Assembly (NCBI GenBank): GCA_021234155.1
Contig: JAJEKV010000078.1
Span: forward strand, 3,941,225-4,005,224
Reading direction: 5' to 3'
Length of the DNA stretch: 64,000 bases
From: Isoetes taiwanensis
Lineage: Eukaryota; Streptophyta; Lycopodiopsida; Isoetales; Isoetaceae
In this document: positions 1 through 11,784 of the stretch, in pieces
Layout: each line of letters begins with the position of its first letter
How positions within the stretch are numbered: position 1 is the first letter of the stretch
Program-made: the position numbers and the translations under genes
Notes under the pieces: generated by a model
The model's input: the letters and a program-made list of their open reading frames with translations, nothing else
Told to the model about the DNA's origin: nothing
Database searches by the model: none

Positions 1-1214
1 GGCATCGAGTCATCGGATGGGATTTGCCCCTTTATTCCACGATCTAGACCATAGAAGCATTTCGTTTGTGGGGTATGCTCGTACAAATTTTGGTATAATA
101 ATCTATAATGAAGTTTATGAAATACGATAAGATTTGGGGCAATGTACTAAATGGTGTTAATTTTGTAATGTATTATTATTTCAAAGGCTCGATTGCCCTA
201 GGTCACCCCTCGTAGGTGAACATGCACCCAAACCAATAGGGTTTCAAAGCGGATTTTAAGATATATGCGTTAGATGCAATGGTTTATGTTAATTAATGTT
301 AATGGTAGTTATATGTTGGTTGTTAATAAAAAAAAAAAAAAGGCTTTGAAAAAGTTGATTTACGAGTTAGATACAAAAAGAGCAAAACCAAATAGTGTGC
401 CAAACTAGCATGATATTTTTTGGTGTTAGGGGTAATGGTTTGCAATAGCATTTTTAAGATGTACAAGGAACACATCAAAAAAAAAAAAAAAAAAAGAAGC
501 AAATTTTTTTGGATGTAAGTATGTATATTATTTTATATAATAATGTTATAGGGTGTGTCCATTGTGCATCACGCCCTAAATCTAGTGGTTCACATCATCC
601 ATTGTAGATCCGAGGGCTCGAAAAGTCACATCGTATACCTAACCCTAGCTTGCCTTAAAAATATTGTGGCATTTGTGAACTCTCGGGCAGCCTATGGCGT
701 ACCAGCCAAGCTTAGGAATAGTGCAGTAAATCGAAGCTTTGGCATCATAGTTACCAATGGCTATGAAAAAAAAAGAGCCAAAAAATTAATTTTTGAGAAG
801 GATTTTTTCCTCGAGCATACCCGTAGGGCTAAGAACAGATTGGCCATTCATGCTCTAAAGCTGGTAGTGGATCGATTCTCAAATCGCCAATATTGGAGCT
901 ACTATCGGATCTGTGACTGCTCATCATACATCATTTTTTATTTGTTCAATTTGGTAAGCAAATTAGGTTTTCATAAGTTCCGTTCTGACCCTTTTCAATT
1001 CCTAAACCGGGCCTCCTTTTTTATGACTCAGGGTTTGTTTTGAATAACAAATTGAAGGGAAGATGGTGTTCAGTACATACACCCTTGGAAGTCAGGTAGG
1101 ACTTATATTTCCTTTGCGTTGATTATTTTTCAAAGTGTTCATTGTCGATTGGCCAATACCATTAATAATTAGCAATCATACCAACCACCAGCATAAAACA
1201 TTCAAAAAAAGAGG
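1..1214. other. Gene-free left flank
   Basis: I see no convincing gene here. The longest open stretch, 555-1043, has no recognisable motif and runs across a dispersed repeat, so I do not call it. The stretch holds two A-rich tracts (near 328-342 and 478-496) and one copy of a dispersed repeat near 536-600. It ends at the target site of the LTR retrotransposon. Confidence 0.6.
536..600 (-). repeat. Dispersed repeat family R1, copy 1
   Basis: The core ACGCCCTAAAT at 571-581 follows a TATAATAATGTTA-like stretch. Read on the other strand, the same arrangement (TTTAGGGCG, then TGCAC or a similar triplet, then an AT-rich TTATAAT stretch) recurs near 41976-42015 and 44236-44280. The boundaries are judged by eye. 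Confidence 0.45.
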
Positions 1215-1219
1215 AATCT
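1215..1219. repeat. Target-site duplication, left copy
   Basis: AATCT lies directly before the first LTR. The identical AATCT at 11780-11784 lies directly after the second LTR. A 5-bp duplication is the normal footprint of LTR-retrotransposon integration, so it confirms both outer boundaries. Confidence 0.93.
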
Positions 1220-3529
1220 TGTTGCCCATTTCTGGCAACATGGACCAGCATCTATGTATCAAAACCTTTGTTTCATCTATATTTCCTCTAAGGAAAAGTT
1301 TCAGGCTATGGTAACCCCATTAGAGTTTGGAAGACATTTGACCAAGTTTGGAAGACATTGGGGATCTCCTTTTATAGCCTAATCTTTCCCTTGAGGTAAA
1401 ACACCTTCTAGACACATTCCCATTTGTTTAACATTTTCCTTTGATTTGAAGATCAGGCAAAGGCTATAGCAAGTTTATCAAGGAAGCACAAGATTTTTTA
1501 CCAAAGCTCAACCTTATGAAGATTGCTTGAGTTGCATTAGTAGTTTGAAGTCACACACATGAGGATGCCATCTTGAAGTGAAATGTGCTCTTATTCTAGC
1601 CTTGAAGTTTGGAAGACCCTTATAGAAGTTTGGAAGACCCTTAGGCTTTGAGCAAACGATATTTTCACTATGAGGTATGATTTGAGCATTAGAGACAACT
1701 GAGATGAAATCAAGTGCTACAGAGGTACCCATCTTGTCTTCATTCCATATCCACCTTTTTATGTCCTATGAACCTTTTATAACCTTTCTTTCCCCTTTTT
1801 TCCACTTTTGAGACCTTTTCCCATCTTTTTCCCATGACTTTTTTTCACCATCCCTATGTTGTAATATTCATTGACCATGGGTCAAAATGGACAAAAATTC
1901 AAATGTTTCAGTTTGACTTGAAAACCTTCTAGATGTAAAGCTTGGCAAAAAAGAGATAACTTGACTTTTTAAATTTGAAAAAACCCTTGGGAAGGCCTTC
2001 AAAATTGGATTCTTGGGATACGTGCAAAAAAATAAAAACCTATTCTAGCCTATCTACCCTATCTATTTCCACCTCACCCCCCATTTCCATCTCATTTCCA
2101 ATGGCAAAGCAGGGCGCAAATGACTTTTGGGCCGGTGTCCCTCTCTCAAGGTGGTACTCCATTTAATAGTTGAGTCAAGACTTTTCCTTATATACGAGAG
2201 AACCACCCTACTGTGGGATAAATCATCCTTAAGAATTTTCGATGAACCCTAAGAAATAGGGGAACTCGCTAAATCCGCCAATTCGTGCCATAATTTGATT
2301 GAATCTCACCAATTTTCTCCCAAATCGCCTCGAACCTTTTCCGAGACCTCGGTGATCCTCCAGGGCACTTGATTTGATAGAAATTGCTCAATTTGGGCCT
2401 TAAATCACTCTACCGAAGCTAGTTTTGTGGAAAGAACAGTTCTTAAACCAAAGATTCCAGATCAAATCGACACGCCCCTCGAGATATACCTCGTGATTTT
2501 GGCGACATCAATATTTTGATATCATTTTTTTCGCCCTCGCTTTGATTCCAGCTCTATTTCGCTCGGGAGATTGAAGTCCCGGTTCGTTAGACTGCTCAAA
2601 GATCGGGGCATGAAGCACCTCGATTGAAACTTAAATAATCATTCCATATTACTTCATTGGTATTTTTGAAGCCCTCAAAGACTCATACTGATCTTTGAAA
2701 TTGCTCTCAAGCATTATTACTCAAGCATTATTATTTTCAAACTTTGGTAATACCTCGCTGACATTATCAAACTTTCTCGTACCACATTGCTATAATGCAT
2801 AGTCTTTGCCTGAAAAATCGTTTTTCATCATTGTACATCCATTTTTTGTAATTTAAGATTGCTCTTTTAAAAAGCAAAAACCAAAAACAAGACCAAAAAA
2901 CACTTACTCGAGATTATATCTTCTTCAGATAGTTGTATTTCATCCTTATAGGGATCCTAGAAACCTATACATTCGGAGAAAACATATAAAAAGATTTCTT
3001 TTCATAATCATTATGTAGTTTGTTCTTTTTCTTTGAGGTTTTGTTTACTTACGTGGAAAACTAAAACATCTTTTTGCTATTCAAACCTTTTTGCACGTGA
3101 TCTAGAGGCTATTTTGAAGTGGTCTGCACAGATCCCAACCCAAAATTTCCCATCAAACTCCATCTCTAAAATTTGGCTCTGCTTTTGGCACCGCCAACTT
3201 TTTGACCCGCCTTTGACCTCGATTTTCTTGACCCTCCCTTATTCAAATCAAGTCAAATCTTCTCCACCATTTTCCTCTGCTTGTTGACCACACTTATAAC
3301 ACCAATCAGATCTTCAAAATCTCTCAAGGTGTGTCTGCAGTAAGTTTTTTTTGCTCGATGCTTTTTTCAGTTTCAGGGACTCTAGTGATTTTGAAAAACT
3401 AGCACTTCAAAAAGAATTTTCTGGTTTCATATGACAAGGATTGATCACCCTAAGTGATCCGGAGGTTCTAACCGCCTGCTTAAGATTCCTTTGAGGTTAG
3501 GCTAAAAAATTCCGTGTTTTAGGCTAACA
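1220..3529 (+). repeat. 5' long terminal repeat
   Basis: 2310 bp, starting TGTTGCCCATTT and ending TTTTAGGCTAACA, and matching 9486-11779 along its whole length. The TG...CA ends and the flanking duplication fix the boundaries. The differences from the other LTR are mainly short clustered indels rather than scattered substitutions. I could not place a TATA box or polyadenylation site with confidence. Confidence 0.93.
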
Positions 3530-3569
3530 TTTTGAGGTCCTACTGAGATATTCACTGAAGTTGAACTCC
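3530..3569 (+). other. Leader and expected primer-binding site
   Basis: A tRNA primer-binding site should start within a few bases of 3529. The sequence here (TTTTGAGGTCCTACTGAG) does not match the usual initiator-Met tRNA complement. Either another tRNA is used or the site contains sequence errors. The gag start ATG follows at 3570. Confidence 0.4.
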
Positions 3570-4640
3570 ATGGCACCAAGAAAGACCGTTGAGCTCACTG
3601 AACAACCCGAGATAATGTGTCAACCGGGATCTAGTAGGGTAAGCATGAAAGTGGCTACCAGTTCCAAAGAAATGTTACAAATGTTTCGCTTTGCCTTTTT
3701 CCTCCACAAGCTCCTTACCAATTTGAGCTCACTATACCGCTTTCTTCCCTTGTTATGATTCTTCCATGAATGCTAACCATTTCTTGAAGAATTTTGAAGA
3801 ATATTATGAGGAGCATGGAAAGAAGAAAGGTACAGGGGTTTGCCGAAGTTTATCAAATGCATGAAAGGTGATGAGGCCAGATCCCGGTTGGATTTCGAAT
3901 CGTCAATAGGTACTAAGTGGGATGAATTGGAACAAAGGTTTCTGTCAAGGTTTGGTAAGACTACTTCACCCCAGGATCTTGTTTTTGAGCTCAATTCCTT
4001 TTCTATTAAATCCGTGAAAGTGTGAAACAAGATGTGGAAAGATTTAACTCTTATTTGTTTGGTGTGTAATAGGAACCATGTTTCCCATCCAACTTTGCAT
4101 CCGGGTTGCTTCCTTTATCGGAGGTTTGATGTCCGTGCCTAAGATTTATAGAAAGTTATTAAAACTTCAAAAGTTTGGTGAGCTAGATTCTATCATAAGA
4201 CATTTGTAAAAGGCTGTAGATTTAGTAGAAATGCTAAGTTTATCCGCCGGACTAAGAAATCAGAGATCCCTTCTACCCTCCTCATCACGACATCGAAAGC
4301 ACGAAGTTACATTATGCTAATGCTGCCTCAAGGTATGCAGCCTTAAGGAAAAGAAGAAGCCAAAAGTCAAGAATTAGACCCTCGTGCTTGTAAATGAAAT
4401 CTGAGATAAGTAAGGTATCCAAGCTCTTTTAGAAGTTACCAAACAACTCATGGAGTTAAAAATAGTAATAATGCTCTTTCTTCTAGCTCACACACCGAAT
4501 GCACAAACCGTGGTAAACCCTATCATAGGGCTGAAAATTGCTTTGCAAGATCTTGTCCTAAATGCCACAAAAGGGGCCATTTTGGTAGAGAATGTCACAT
4601 TTGTTCTTTTGCAAAGAGATAGGTCATGAGGAGAAGTTCG
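3570..4640 (+). pseudogene. Retrotransposon gag, frameshifted
   Basis: Encodes the capsid-nucleocapsid precursor of the element. The ATG at 3570 opens a lysine/arginine-containing start (MAPRKTVELTE). Around 3840-4025 a helix-rich segment with the spacing WDELEQRFLSRFG is typical of the retrotransposon gag capsid domain. A CCHC zinc knuckle (C-x2-C-x4-H-x4-C, CPKCHKRGHFGREC) lies at 4554-4595, preceded by a related Cys/His cluster from about 4500. Stops and frame changes split the gene into at least three pieces, for example after 3758 and 4025. No gag-pol junction can be defined because of these breaks. The family call rests on the knuckle and the position behind the 5' LTR. Confidence 0.75.
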
Positions 4641-5039
4641 GGTAGTCATTAAGAATTACCTTGCAAAGCAAGAAAAAGGTAAACAGTGTCCAATGTTAGT
4701 TTTATTGAGACTTGTGCGTAAGAACAAGAAGAACAAGATGTTATGATTGTGCAAACACGTATAGGCTCCATCTGTGTACATCCGCAAGTTCGGGTCCCCA
4801 CCAATTGCAGCTCCCTAAGGTAACATTTCAGCCAAATCCTCGTGATATAGCTCCTCCCCCGCTCAAAGGTATAAAATGTAAAGATTACGGAGCTTGATGA
4901 ATTTGAATTGCTCATGAAAAACTCCAAGGTTATGAGACTTACTAACTTTATTAAGGATTGCACCATCATACAGGGAAAAGCTTATCAAGAACACCCAAAA
5001 TGTTGAAGAAATTGCTGCAGAAACTTGCAACAACATTTC

Positions 5040-5532
5040 TGTAGCCTTACCTGAGCACACTGAAGATCCGGGTGCTTTTATTTGTAGTGCTACTATAGGT
5101 ACCTCCCATTTAGATAAGGTATTGTTGGATGGAGGTTCCTCCCTAAATGTCATGCCTTATCATGTTATGAAAACACTAAATCTCAAAGTAGAAGACAACA
5201 CTTCTATTGTTCTAAAATCCTTTTCCAATGCTAAGGTAGTACCAAAAGGAGTGGTGAGAAATGTGTCTGTTAATACAGGGGGAATCATTGTCTTAGCTAC
5301 ATTTGTGGTTGTTGATTTTGAGAATGTTAACCATGCTAACATCTATGATCTATTATTGGGAAGAAGGTGGATGAAAACAGTAGATGCTAGGCCTATATGG
5401 TCTGAAGGCATTTGCACTATTTCAAATGGAGCAACTTCCATTAAACTGGTAAACAAAACTGACCCTTCTGCTAACATTAGATTCATAGATGTGGATATTT
5501 TGCGTGAAGAAGAGTTAGGAGTTTATGTTTAG
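5040..5532 (+). pseudogene. Retropepsin-like aspartic protease domain
   Basis: The open frame to the TAG at 5530 carries the protease of the element. The active-site segment is LLDGGSSLNVMP near 5119-5154. Plant Ty3 elements often have DGG or DSG with a following small-residue run at this place. A second conserved segment, DLLLGRRWM, lies near 5349-5375 and resembles the ILGRxWL flap-side motif of this family. Frame breaks upstream separate it from gag. In a working element this domain would cleave the Gag-Pol precursor inside the virus-like particle. Confidence 0.75.
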
Positions 5533-5599
5533 GTCTAGATGTTGATATGAATGCGAAGTTATCAACTTTGCTCATGTAGAGTTCCCCCGATCCAAAAAG

Positions 5600-5975
5600 A
5601 AAACAAGGCCTACCTTTGGTTTGATGGAGGTATGTCTAAAAATTAGGGATTGCTTCTTCACTGCTATTCAAGGATGCAGATCTTAGTGATGACTAAGATA
5701 GGAGAATTCATCCTAATATTTCTTCTAATGCGCAGAATATAGGGCCCTCATTGCAGGCCCACAGAAGCAAGGTTCATGAATATTTCCCATATTGTTATCT
5801 ATGGAGACTCACAACTTGTTTGCAAACAGATTTTGGGAGAATACCAAACAAAACATCAAGATATGGAGGATCCGAACACACAAGCTCGAGAATTGCTAAC
5901 ATTTTTTTGCTCATTGGGAAATTTATCATATTCCAAGGTCTAAAAACTTTGAGGCTGATTCTTTTGTGGTGAAAA
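5600..5975 (+). pseudogene. RNase H-like domain upstream of RT
   Basis: Spread over several frames, this stretch shows the landmarks of a type I RNase H in order. They are WFDGGMSKN near 5619 (first acidic residue), AEYRALIAG near 5732 (catalytic Glu), IVIYGDSQLVCKQILGEY near 5790 (Asp in GDS) and HIPRSKNFEADSF near 5930 (final Asp after a PRxxN segment). The residue pattern resembles the second, archaeal-type RNase H that plant Tat-group retrotransposons carry. Its place here, between protease and reverse transcriptase, is unusual. A more typical Ty3 RNase H follows the polymerase at about 7080-7690. Confidence 0.7.
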
Positions 5976-6089
5976 CACTCTTAGAACATCTCTCCGAGGG
6001 GAGTTATCAAGGAAGATGTCCTAGATGAAGATGAACTCTCTCGGGTTTCATTCTATCTTGACCATCAACCTAGCACAAGAGGAATCACA

Positions 6090-7080
6090 CAAAGAACTTG
6101 CAGCATAAGGGAGGTATGTCCAGGACTTTGCAAATGGGAGATCTATATGATGAAGATTGCAAAGGTAAAATGATTAAGTACTTGGAAGATTGGGTGGATG
6201 TTTTTGCATGGGAATATTCAGAATTGAAAGGGGTTGATAGAAGCATTTGTGAGTTTGAGATAAAAGTTCGTGGAAGATACTAAACCTGTTATGCGTAGAT
6301 TGAGAAGGATTAATTCCTCACTTTTAGATCTTATCAAGGTGAATTGTTCAAAATGCGTGAATCGGGTTTGATAGTTGACATTGTGAACCCTTCTTTCTAA
6401 AAAAGAATGGTTCTCTAAGAATATGTGTAGATTATAGAGATCTAAATAAAGCTACAAGTAAAGATTGTTACCCTTTGCCTTTTGGAAGAAATCCTTTATG
6501 CAAATGGTCGGCAAGTCTATGTACTCATTTTTGGATGGTTTCTCCGGTTTTAATCGATTAGCATCAAAAGGAAGATCAGCCAAAGACATCTTTCATTACT
6601 CCATGGGGAACCTATGCAATGAAAAGGATGCCTTTTGGATTAATGAATGCCCCCCGCTACATTTCGTGAGAGCTATGGATACCGTCTTTGCAAACATGAC
6701 TCTGAAAGCAATTCAGAGTTTATCTTGATGATTTATGTTTAGGTACTGATACAAGTGATCATATTTCAGAGCTAACAAGGATATTTACATTGTGCATATT
6801 GACTGAGTTAATCTAAACCCAAAGAAGTGCATCTTTTGGCATCCAAAGGCCAGCTCTTAGGCCATGAGGTTTTCGCTAAAGGCCTTCAAGTAGTCAAGAG
6901 AAGATCATAGCTTTAAAAAAGCTTCAAACACCTGTGACAATTAAAGAAGTCAAGGATTTATGGGAATGACCTCTTTCTTATGGGTGTATGTGCCTAATTT
7001 CTCTCACCTTATTAGTCCCATCTCTAAATTGACTAGAGTAGGCCAAGTTAGTAAAAGAGAAAGTAAATATAGGCCCACGT
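6090..7080 (+). pseudogene. Reverse transcriptase domain
   Basis: RNA-dependent DNA polymerase of the element. Upstream is the usual plant linker with VFAWEYSEL (about 6199). Then, across shifted frames, come [13 protein letters not shown] near 6417, [11 protein letters not shown] near 6528, the TPWGTYAM/MPFGL-type stretch near 6600-6640, and the catalytic YLDD box at 6721-6732 followed by LCLGTDTSDH. The thumb/connection part reads LNPKKCIFW and LLGHEVFAKG near 6815-6885. At least four frame changes occur, so no intact protein can be read. The conserved boxes are intact wherever a frame is open, so the breaks may be sequence errors rather than old decay. Confidence 0.88.
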
Positions 7081-7690
7081 TGTTTGGACTGATGAGTGTG
7101 AGAAAGCTTTTTTTTGCGGATCATAGAGGCTATTTGTCATTCTACACTTTTAAAACTCTCCAGACCTTTCATTACCATTTAAAGTTTACATAACTATTAC
7201 TAAAAAGGCTGCTGGAGTTGCTATTTTGCGGTGATAGGCACCCTATTGCTTTTGCAAGCAAACAATGGTCTCAAAACTGAAGAGAAGTATGCTAAGATAG
7301 AAAGGAGTGTTTGCCGCTCTCATCTTTTGATAGAAAGACAAGGACATCTTCTACAAAAATCCCAAGCCACTATCTACATGCAAAGCAGAACCCCATGCCT
7401 TTTTGTATGGTAAGAAATTAGAAAACCCAAGCTTCATAGATGGGCTTGTAGGCTCCAATCTTATGATTTAAAGGTAAAGGTCATTCATGTATTGAACAAC
7501 CCGAGTTTATACTTTACCGCCGCCTACTTTGAACATGAAGAGGTTGTACAAGAAGAGGAAATGACTAACCTTGTCGTAAATGACCAGGGACCTATCGATA
7601 TACAAGCTCAAGGTTGGCAAGAACCTATCGGAGATTCCTTCAAGATCAAGAGATACCTTCTCGATTTTCAAAAAGCCAAGCTTACAAGTT
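7080..7690 (+). pseudogene. Ty3-type RNase H and connection
   Basis: This stretch follows the polymerase. A WTDECEKAF-type segment near 7087 corresponds to the tether that begins this domain in Ty3 elements. The KKAAGVAIL and HPIAFASKQWSQ segments (7205-7270) and EEKYAKIERSVC (7280-7315) match the core of the Ty3 RNase H, including the acidic residue in the EKYAKIE helix. Further on, VIHVLNNPS (7480) and YFTAAYF are consistent with its C-terminal part and the link to integrase. Several frame changes break it. With the domain at 5600-5975, the element would carry two RNase H modules. Confidence 0.7.
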
Positions 7691-8892
7691 TAAGTTAAAA
7701 TGTTTGACTTACTCCTTGGTTGGTGACATTTTGTGCAAGGTAAACAGGATGGTGTACTTTTAAGGTGTGTTGATGAAGATGAAGCTACCCCGGGTACTTG
7801 CTGAAAATCACAAAGGTGTGTGGAGGTCATTTTGTGCAGATACAACCGCCAAGAAAATATTGAGGTCCGGGTTACTTTGGCCTCATTTATTTAAAGATTG
7901 TTATGATGTTATAAAGATTTGTCATCAATGCCGATCTTTGGCAAAAGAATCTTGCACCCTCGCCTCCTCTTATGTGAATTGTCTCCCCTCGGTCCATTTC
8001 AAGTTTGGGGATTGGACCACGCTGGCCCTATCAATCCTCCATCCTCATCAAAGATGAATACATTGTTGTAGCACAGATCTGTTCACTAAGTGGTCAGCAA
8101 AGACCCTTTGAGGAAAGCAAATGCCCATACTAAGCCTAGATTTTTGCATGAGAATATTTGCTCTAGGTTTGGCATTCCCTTTAAAATTTTGACTGATAGA
8201 GGCTCTACTTTTTATTAATGAGGTGATTAATTTTCTTGTTTCAAGCCTCAAGATCAAGATGTGAAAAGCTCAGCCTATTATCCTCAAGGTAATGGCCAAG
8301 CCGAAGTCTACTAACAAAGTGCTTAAGGGTATTTTGCGTAAAACCCGCTTGCCAAAACCAAAGGGATTGGCATTTGAAATTATATGATGCTCTTTGGGCT
8401 CATAGAATTACTTCTAAAGCAGCTACTAATGCTTCGCTTTCAGTTTGGTATATGGAGTAGAGGTCATCATTCGGCCGAAGTTAGAGATACCTTCTTTAAG
8501 GATGGCACTCAAGCTTGAGTTGGAATTTTTCAAGCCTTGAAGCAATGTATGAAGTTCTCATAAAATTAGATGAAGAAAGGTTTGTTGCAAGAGAATTACA
8601 ACTTCTGTGAAGAAGGTTAAGAGTGCAAAGACTTTTCAAGGCTCACAAATTACAAGACAAGTTTGCACCTATGGAATTAGTTTTAAAGTGGAATGCTGCA
8701 GATGAAGGAAAGCTTTCAAAGTTTGAAAATCCCTGGGAAGGTCCCTATCAGATTTTAGGAGATGCTGGCTGCTCATCTTATAGGTTGGCTGATCTTGGTA
8801 CAGGATTAGAGCTGCCAAATCCCATTAATATTCAACACCTTAAAGATATTGGCCTCAAAGATGCCCGCTTGAGCCTCTTCACTGTCAGATAA
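7690..8892 (+). pseudogene. Integrase, frameshifted
   Basis: Inserts the cDNA into the host genome. The zinc-binding region shows TTAKKILRSGLLWPHLFKDC and CHQC near 7836-7935 (HHCC type). The catalytic core shows ATDLFTKW near 8067 (first Asp), ILTDRGSTF near 8186 (second Asp) and a GNGQAE segment near 8290 (Glu), giving the DDE triad. The C-terminal open stretch 8623-8892 ends in TAA and contains FENPWEGPYQI and NIQHLK, a GPY/F-type module. I see no chromodomain after it. Frame changes and stops occur between the modules. Confidence 0.85.
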
Positions 8893-9478
8893 GCATTTGA
8901 TCTAGCTTAGAATAGGTTAGTTTATAATTTCAAAGTTGAGGTTTTAATATTTCTTTTTGATTAGCATATTTCCTTTGAGGTTTAATAGTTTGTTTCATTT
9001 AGTTGCAGGATGTGTCCATGGGGAGATAAGACTTTGATTATTACCTACTAATGAGTTCTATGTTGTCATGACAGGACCATTTGTTAAAACATTTCATCCG
9101 TCTTCTAAACTGGCCTATTCTTCATAAGACCTTGCTTCTCCATTGGAGTTTTAGAGTGCTATCCATATATAAGTTTCCACATCTTGCTTGGCACTCATGC
9201 TAACCTTGATTTCATGTCATATATGTGTTCATTCTTTTCTCCTCCATTTTCATCGCCTATAAGTTGCCTTTTACATCCCATTTCAGCCTTCTATCCTTTT
9301 ATTTTCATTCCCTACAATGCTCTGCACCACATTTCCACCACAGCAGAGTTCATCTCACACTCATACCACTCACTTTCATTATTCTACATCATTTCACTTG
9401 TCCACCCAAGATTTGAAGATCCTCCAGTCTAAATTTACATCTGTTAGGGGTCGAGGGACCAGCCTATTCTTTCCTTTT
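8893..9478 (+). other. Non-coding stretch between pol and 3' LTR
   Basis: No recognisable gene. The region 9184-9440 is pyrimidine-rich and gives overlapping open frames of biased composition (many F, S, P, H), which I regard as non-coding. It leads into the polypurine tract. Confidence 0.6.
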
Positions 9479-9485
9479 GAGGAGA
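9479..9485 (+). promoter_or_regulatory. Polypurine tract before 3' LTR
   Basis: GAGGAGA immediately precedes the TG that starts the 3' LTR. A purine run at exactly this place primes plus-strand cDNA synthesis in LTR retrotransposons. It is short but correctly placed. Confidence 0.7.
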
Positions 9486-11779
9486 TGTTGCCCATTTCTG
9501 GCAACATGGACCAGCATCTATGTATCAAAACCTTTGTTTCATCTATATCCTCTAAGGAAAAGTTTCGTGCTATGGTAACCCCATTAGAGTTTGGAAGACA
9601 TTTGACCAAGTTTGGAAGACATTGGGGATCTCCTTTTATAGCCTAATCTTTCCCTTGAGGTAAAACACCTTCTAGACACATTCCCATTTGTTTAACATTT
9701 TCCTTTGATTTGAAGATCAGGCAAAGGCTATAGCAAGTTTATCAAGGAAGCACAAGATTTTTTACCAAAGCTCAACCTTATGAAGATTGCTTGAGTTGCA
9801 TTAGTAGTTTGAAGTCACACACATGAGGATGCCATCTTGGAAGTGAAATGTGCTCTTATTCTAGCCTTGAAGTTTGGAAGACCCTTATAGAAGTTTGGAA
9901 GACCCTTAGGCTTTTGAGCAAACGATTTTCACTATGAGGTATGATTTGAGCATTAGAGACAACTGAGATGAAATCAAGTGCTACGAGGTACCCATCTTGT
10001 CTTCATTCCATATCCACCTTTTTTTATGTCCTATGAACCTTTTATAACCTTTCTTTCACCCTTTTTTCCACTTTTGAGACCTTTTCCCATCTTTTTCCCA
10101 TGACTTTTTCACCATCCCTATGTTGTAATATTCATTGACCATGGGTCAAAATGGACAAAAATTCAAATGTTTCAGTTTGACTTGAAAACCTTCTAGATGT
10201 AAAGCTTGGCAAAAAAGAGATAACTTGGCCTTTTAAATTTGAAAACCCTTGGGAAGGCCTTCAAAATTGGATTCTTGGGATACGTGCCAAAAAATAAAAA
10301 CCTATTCTAGCCTATCTACCCTATCTATTTCCACCTCACCCCCATTTCCATCTCATTTCCACGTGGCAAAGAGGGTATGGGGGGGGACACGGGTTGTGTC
10401 CCCTCATGGCACGCCACGGTTAATAGTTGAGTCAAGACTTTTCCTTATATACCGAGCCTCCGTAACCACTCCTACTGTGGGATAAATCATCCTTAAGAAT
10501 TTTCGATGAACCCTAAGAAATAGGGGAACCCGCTAAACCGCCAATTGCATTGCCATAATTTGATTGAATCCGCCATTTTCTCCCAAATCAGCTCCCTGAA
10601 CCTTTTCCGAGACCTCGTGATCCTTCTCGTGGCACTTGATTTGATAGAAATTGCTCAATTTGGGCCTTAAATCACTTCTGGCCGAAGCTAGTTTTGTGGA
10701 AAGAACAGTTTTAAACCAAGATTCCAGATCAAATCGACACGCCCTCGAGATATACCTCGCGGATTTTGGCGATCAATATTTTGATATCATTTTGCTCGCT
10801 TCTCGCTTTCAGATTCCAGCTCTATTTCGCTCGAGATTGAAGTCCCTGTCATAGACTGCTCAAAGATCAAGCACCTCGACATTGCAAACTTAAATAATCA
10901 TTCCATATTACTTCATTGGTATTTTTGAAGCCCTCGAAAAGACTCAGTCTTGAAATTGCTCTCAAGCATTATTACTCAAGATTATTATTATTTTCGAAAC
11001 TTTGGTAATACCCCCGTTGACATTATCAAACTTTCAGTACCACATTGCTATAATGCATAGTCTTTGCCCGAAAAATCGTTTTTCATCATTGTACATGCAT
11101 TTTTGTAATTCAAGATTGCTCTTTTAAAAAGCAAAAACCAAAACAAGACCAAAAAACACTTACTCAGAGATTATATCTTCTTCGGATAGTTGTATTTCAT
11201 CCTTATAGGGATCCTAGAAACCTATACATTCAGAGAAAACATATAAAAAGATTTCTTTTCATAACCATTATAGAGTTTGTTCTTTTCTTGAGGTTTTGTT
11301 TACTTACAGAAAACTAAAACATCCTTTGCTATTCAAACCTTTTGCACGTGATCTAGAGGCTATTTTGAAGTGGTCTCCGCATGCATCCCAACCCAAAATT
11401 TCCCATCAAACTCCATCGCAAAATTTGGCTCTGCTTTGGCACCGCCAACTTTTTGACCTGCCTTTTGACCTCGATTTTCTTGACCCTCCCTTATTCAAAT
11501 CAAGTCAAATCTTCTCCACCATTTTTCTCGCTTGTTGACCACTTATAACACCAATCAGATCTTCAAAATCTCTCAAGGTGTGTCTGCAAGTTCAGTTTTT
11601 GCTCTGACAGTTTTTTCAGTTTCAGGGACTCTAGTGATTTTGAAAAAACTAGCACTTCAAAAAAGAATTTTCTGGTTTCATATGACAAGGATTGATCACC
11701 CTAAGTGATCCGGAGGTTCTAAACTGCTTGCTTAAGATTCCTTTGAGGTTAGGCTAAAATTCCAGGTTTTAGGCTAACA
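9486..11779 (+). repeat. 3' long terminal repeat
   Basis: 2294 bp, matching 1220-3529 and ending GGCTAACA. It has CAG or CTG at several places where the 5' LTR has CG or CGG, for example 10588-10600 against 2325-2335. It is followed directly by AATCT, the right copy of the target duplication. Confidence 0.93.
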
Positions 11780-11784
11780 AATCT
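11780..11784. repeat. Target-site duplication, right copy
   Basis: AATCT, identical to 1215-1219. Confidence 0.93.

Larger units (their letters stand above)
1220..11779 (+). mobile_element. Complete Ty3-type LTR retrotransposon
   Basis: A full element of about 10.56 kb bounded by two 2.3-kb LTRs that begin TGTTGCCC and end GGCTAACA, inside a 5-bp duplication. Between the LTRs, in order, are gag with a CCHC knuckle, protease, an RNase H-like domain, reverse transcriptase, a second RNase H, and integrase with a GPY-type tail. Integrase after reverse transcriptase is the Ty3 order. The integrase tail shows a GPY/F-like module and no chromodomain that I can see. All coding parts are frameshifted as written, although the LTRs remain very similar. 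An extra RNase H is known from the plant Tat lineage. Placement in Tat is my inference. Confidence 0.93.

Noticed and set aside
555-1043. 162-codon plus-strand ORF
   Set aside because: Composition is not protein-like, there is no motif, and it begins within dispersed repeat R1.
3773-4030. 85-codon minus-strand ORF inside the retrotransposon
   Set aside because: It lies opposite the gag capsid segment, which has the expected tryptophan and phenylalanine spacing on the plus strand.
9184-9646. Overlapping ORFs before and into the 3' LTR
   Set aside because: They come from pyrimidine-rich non-coding sequence and LTR sequence. The second half recurs in the 5' LTR.
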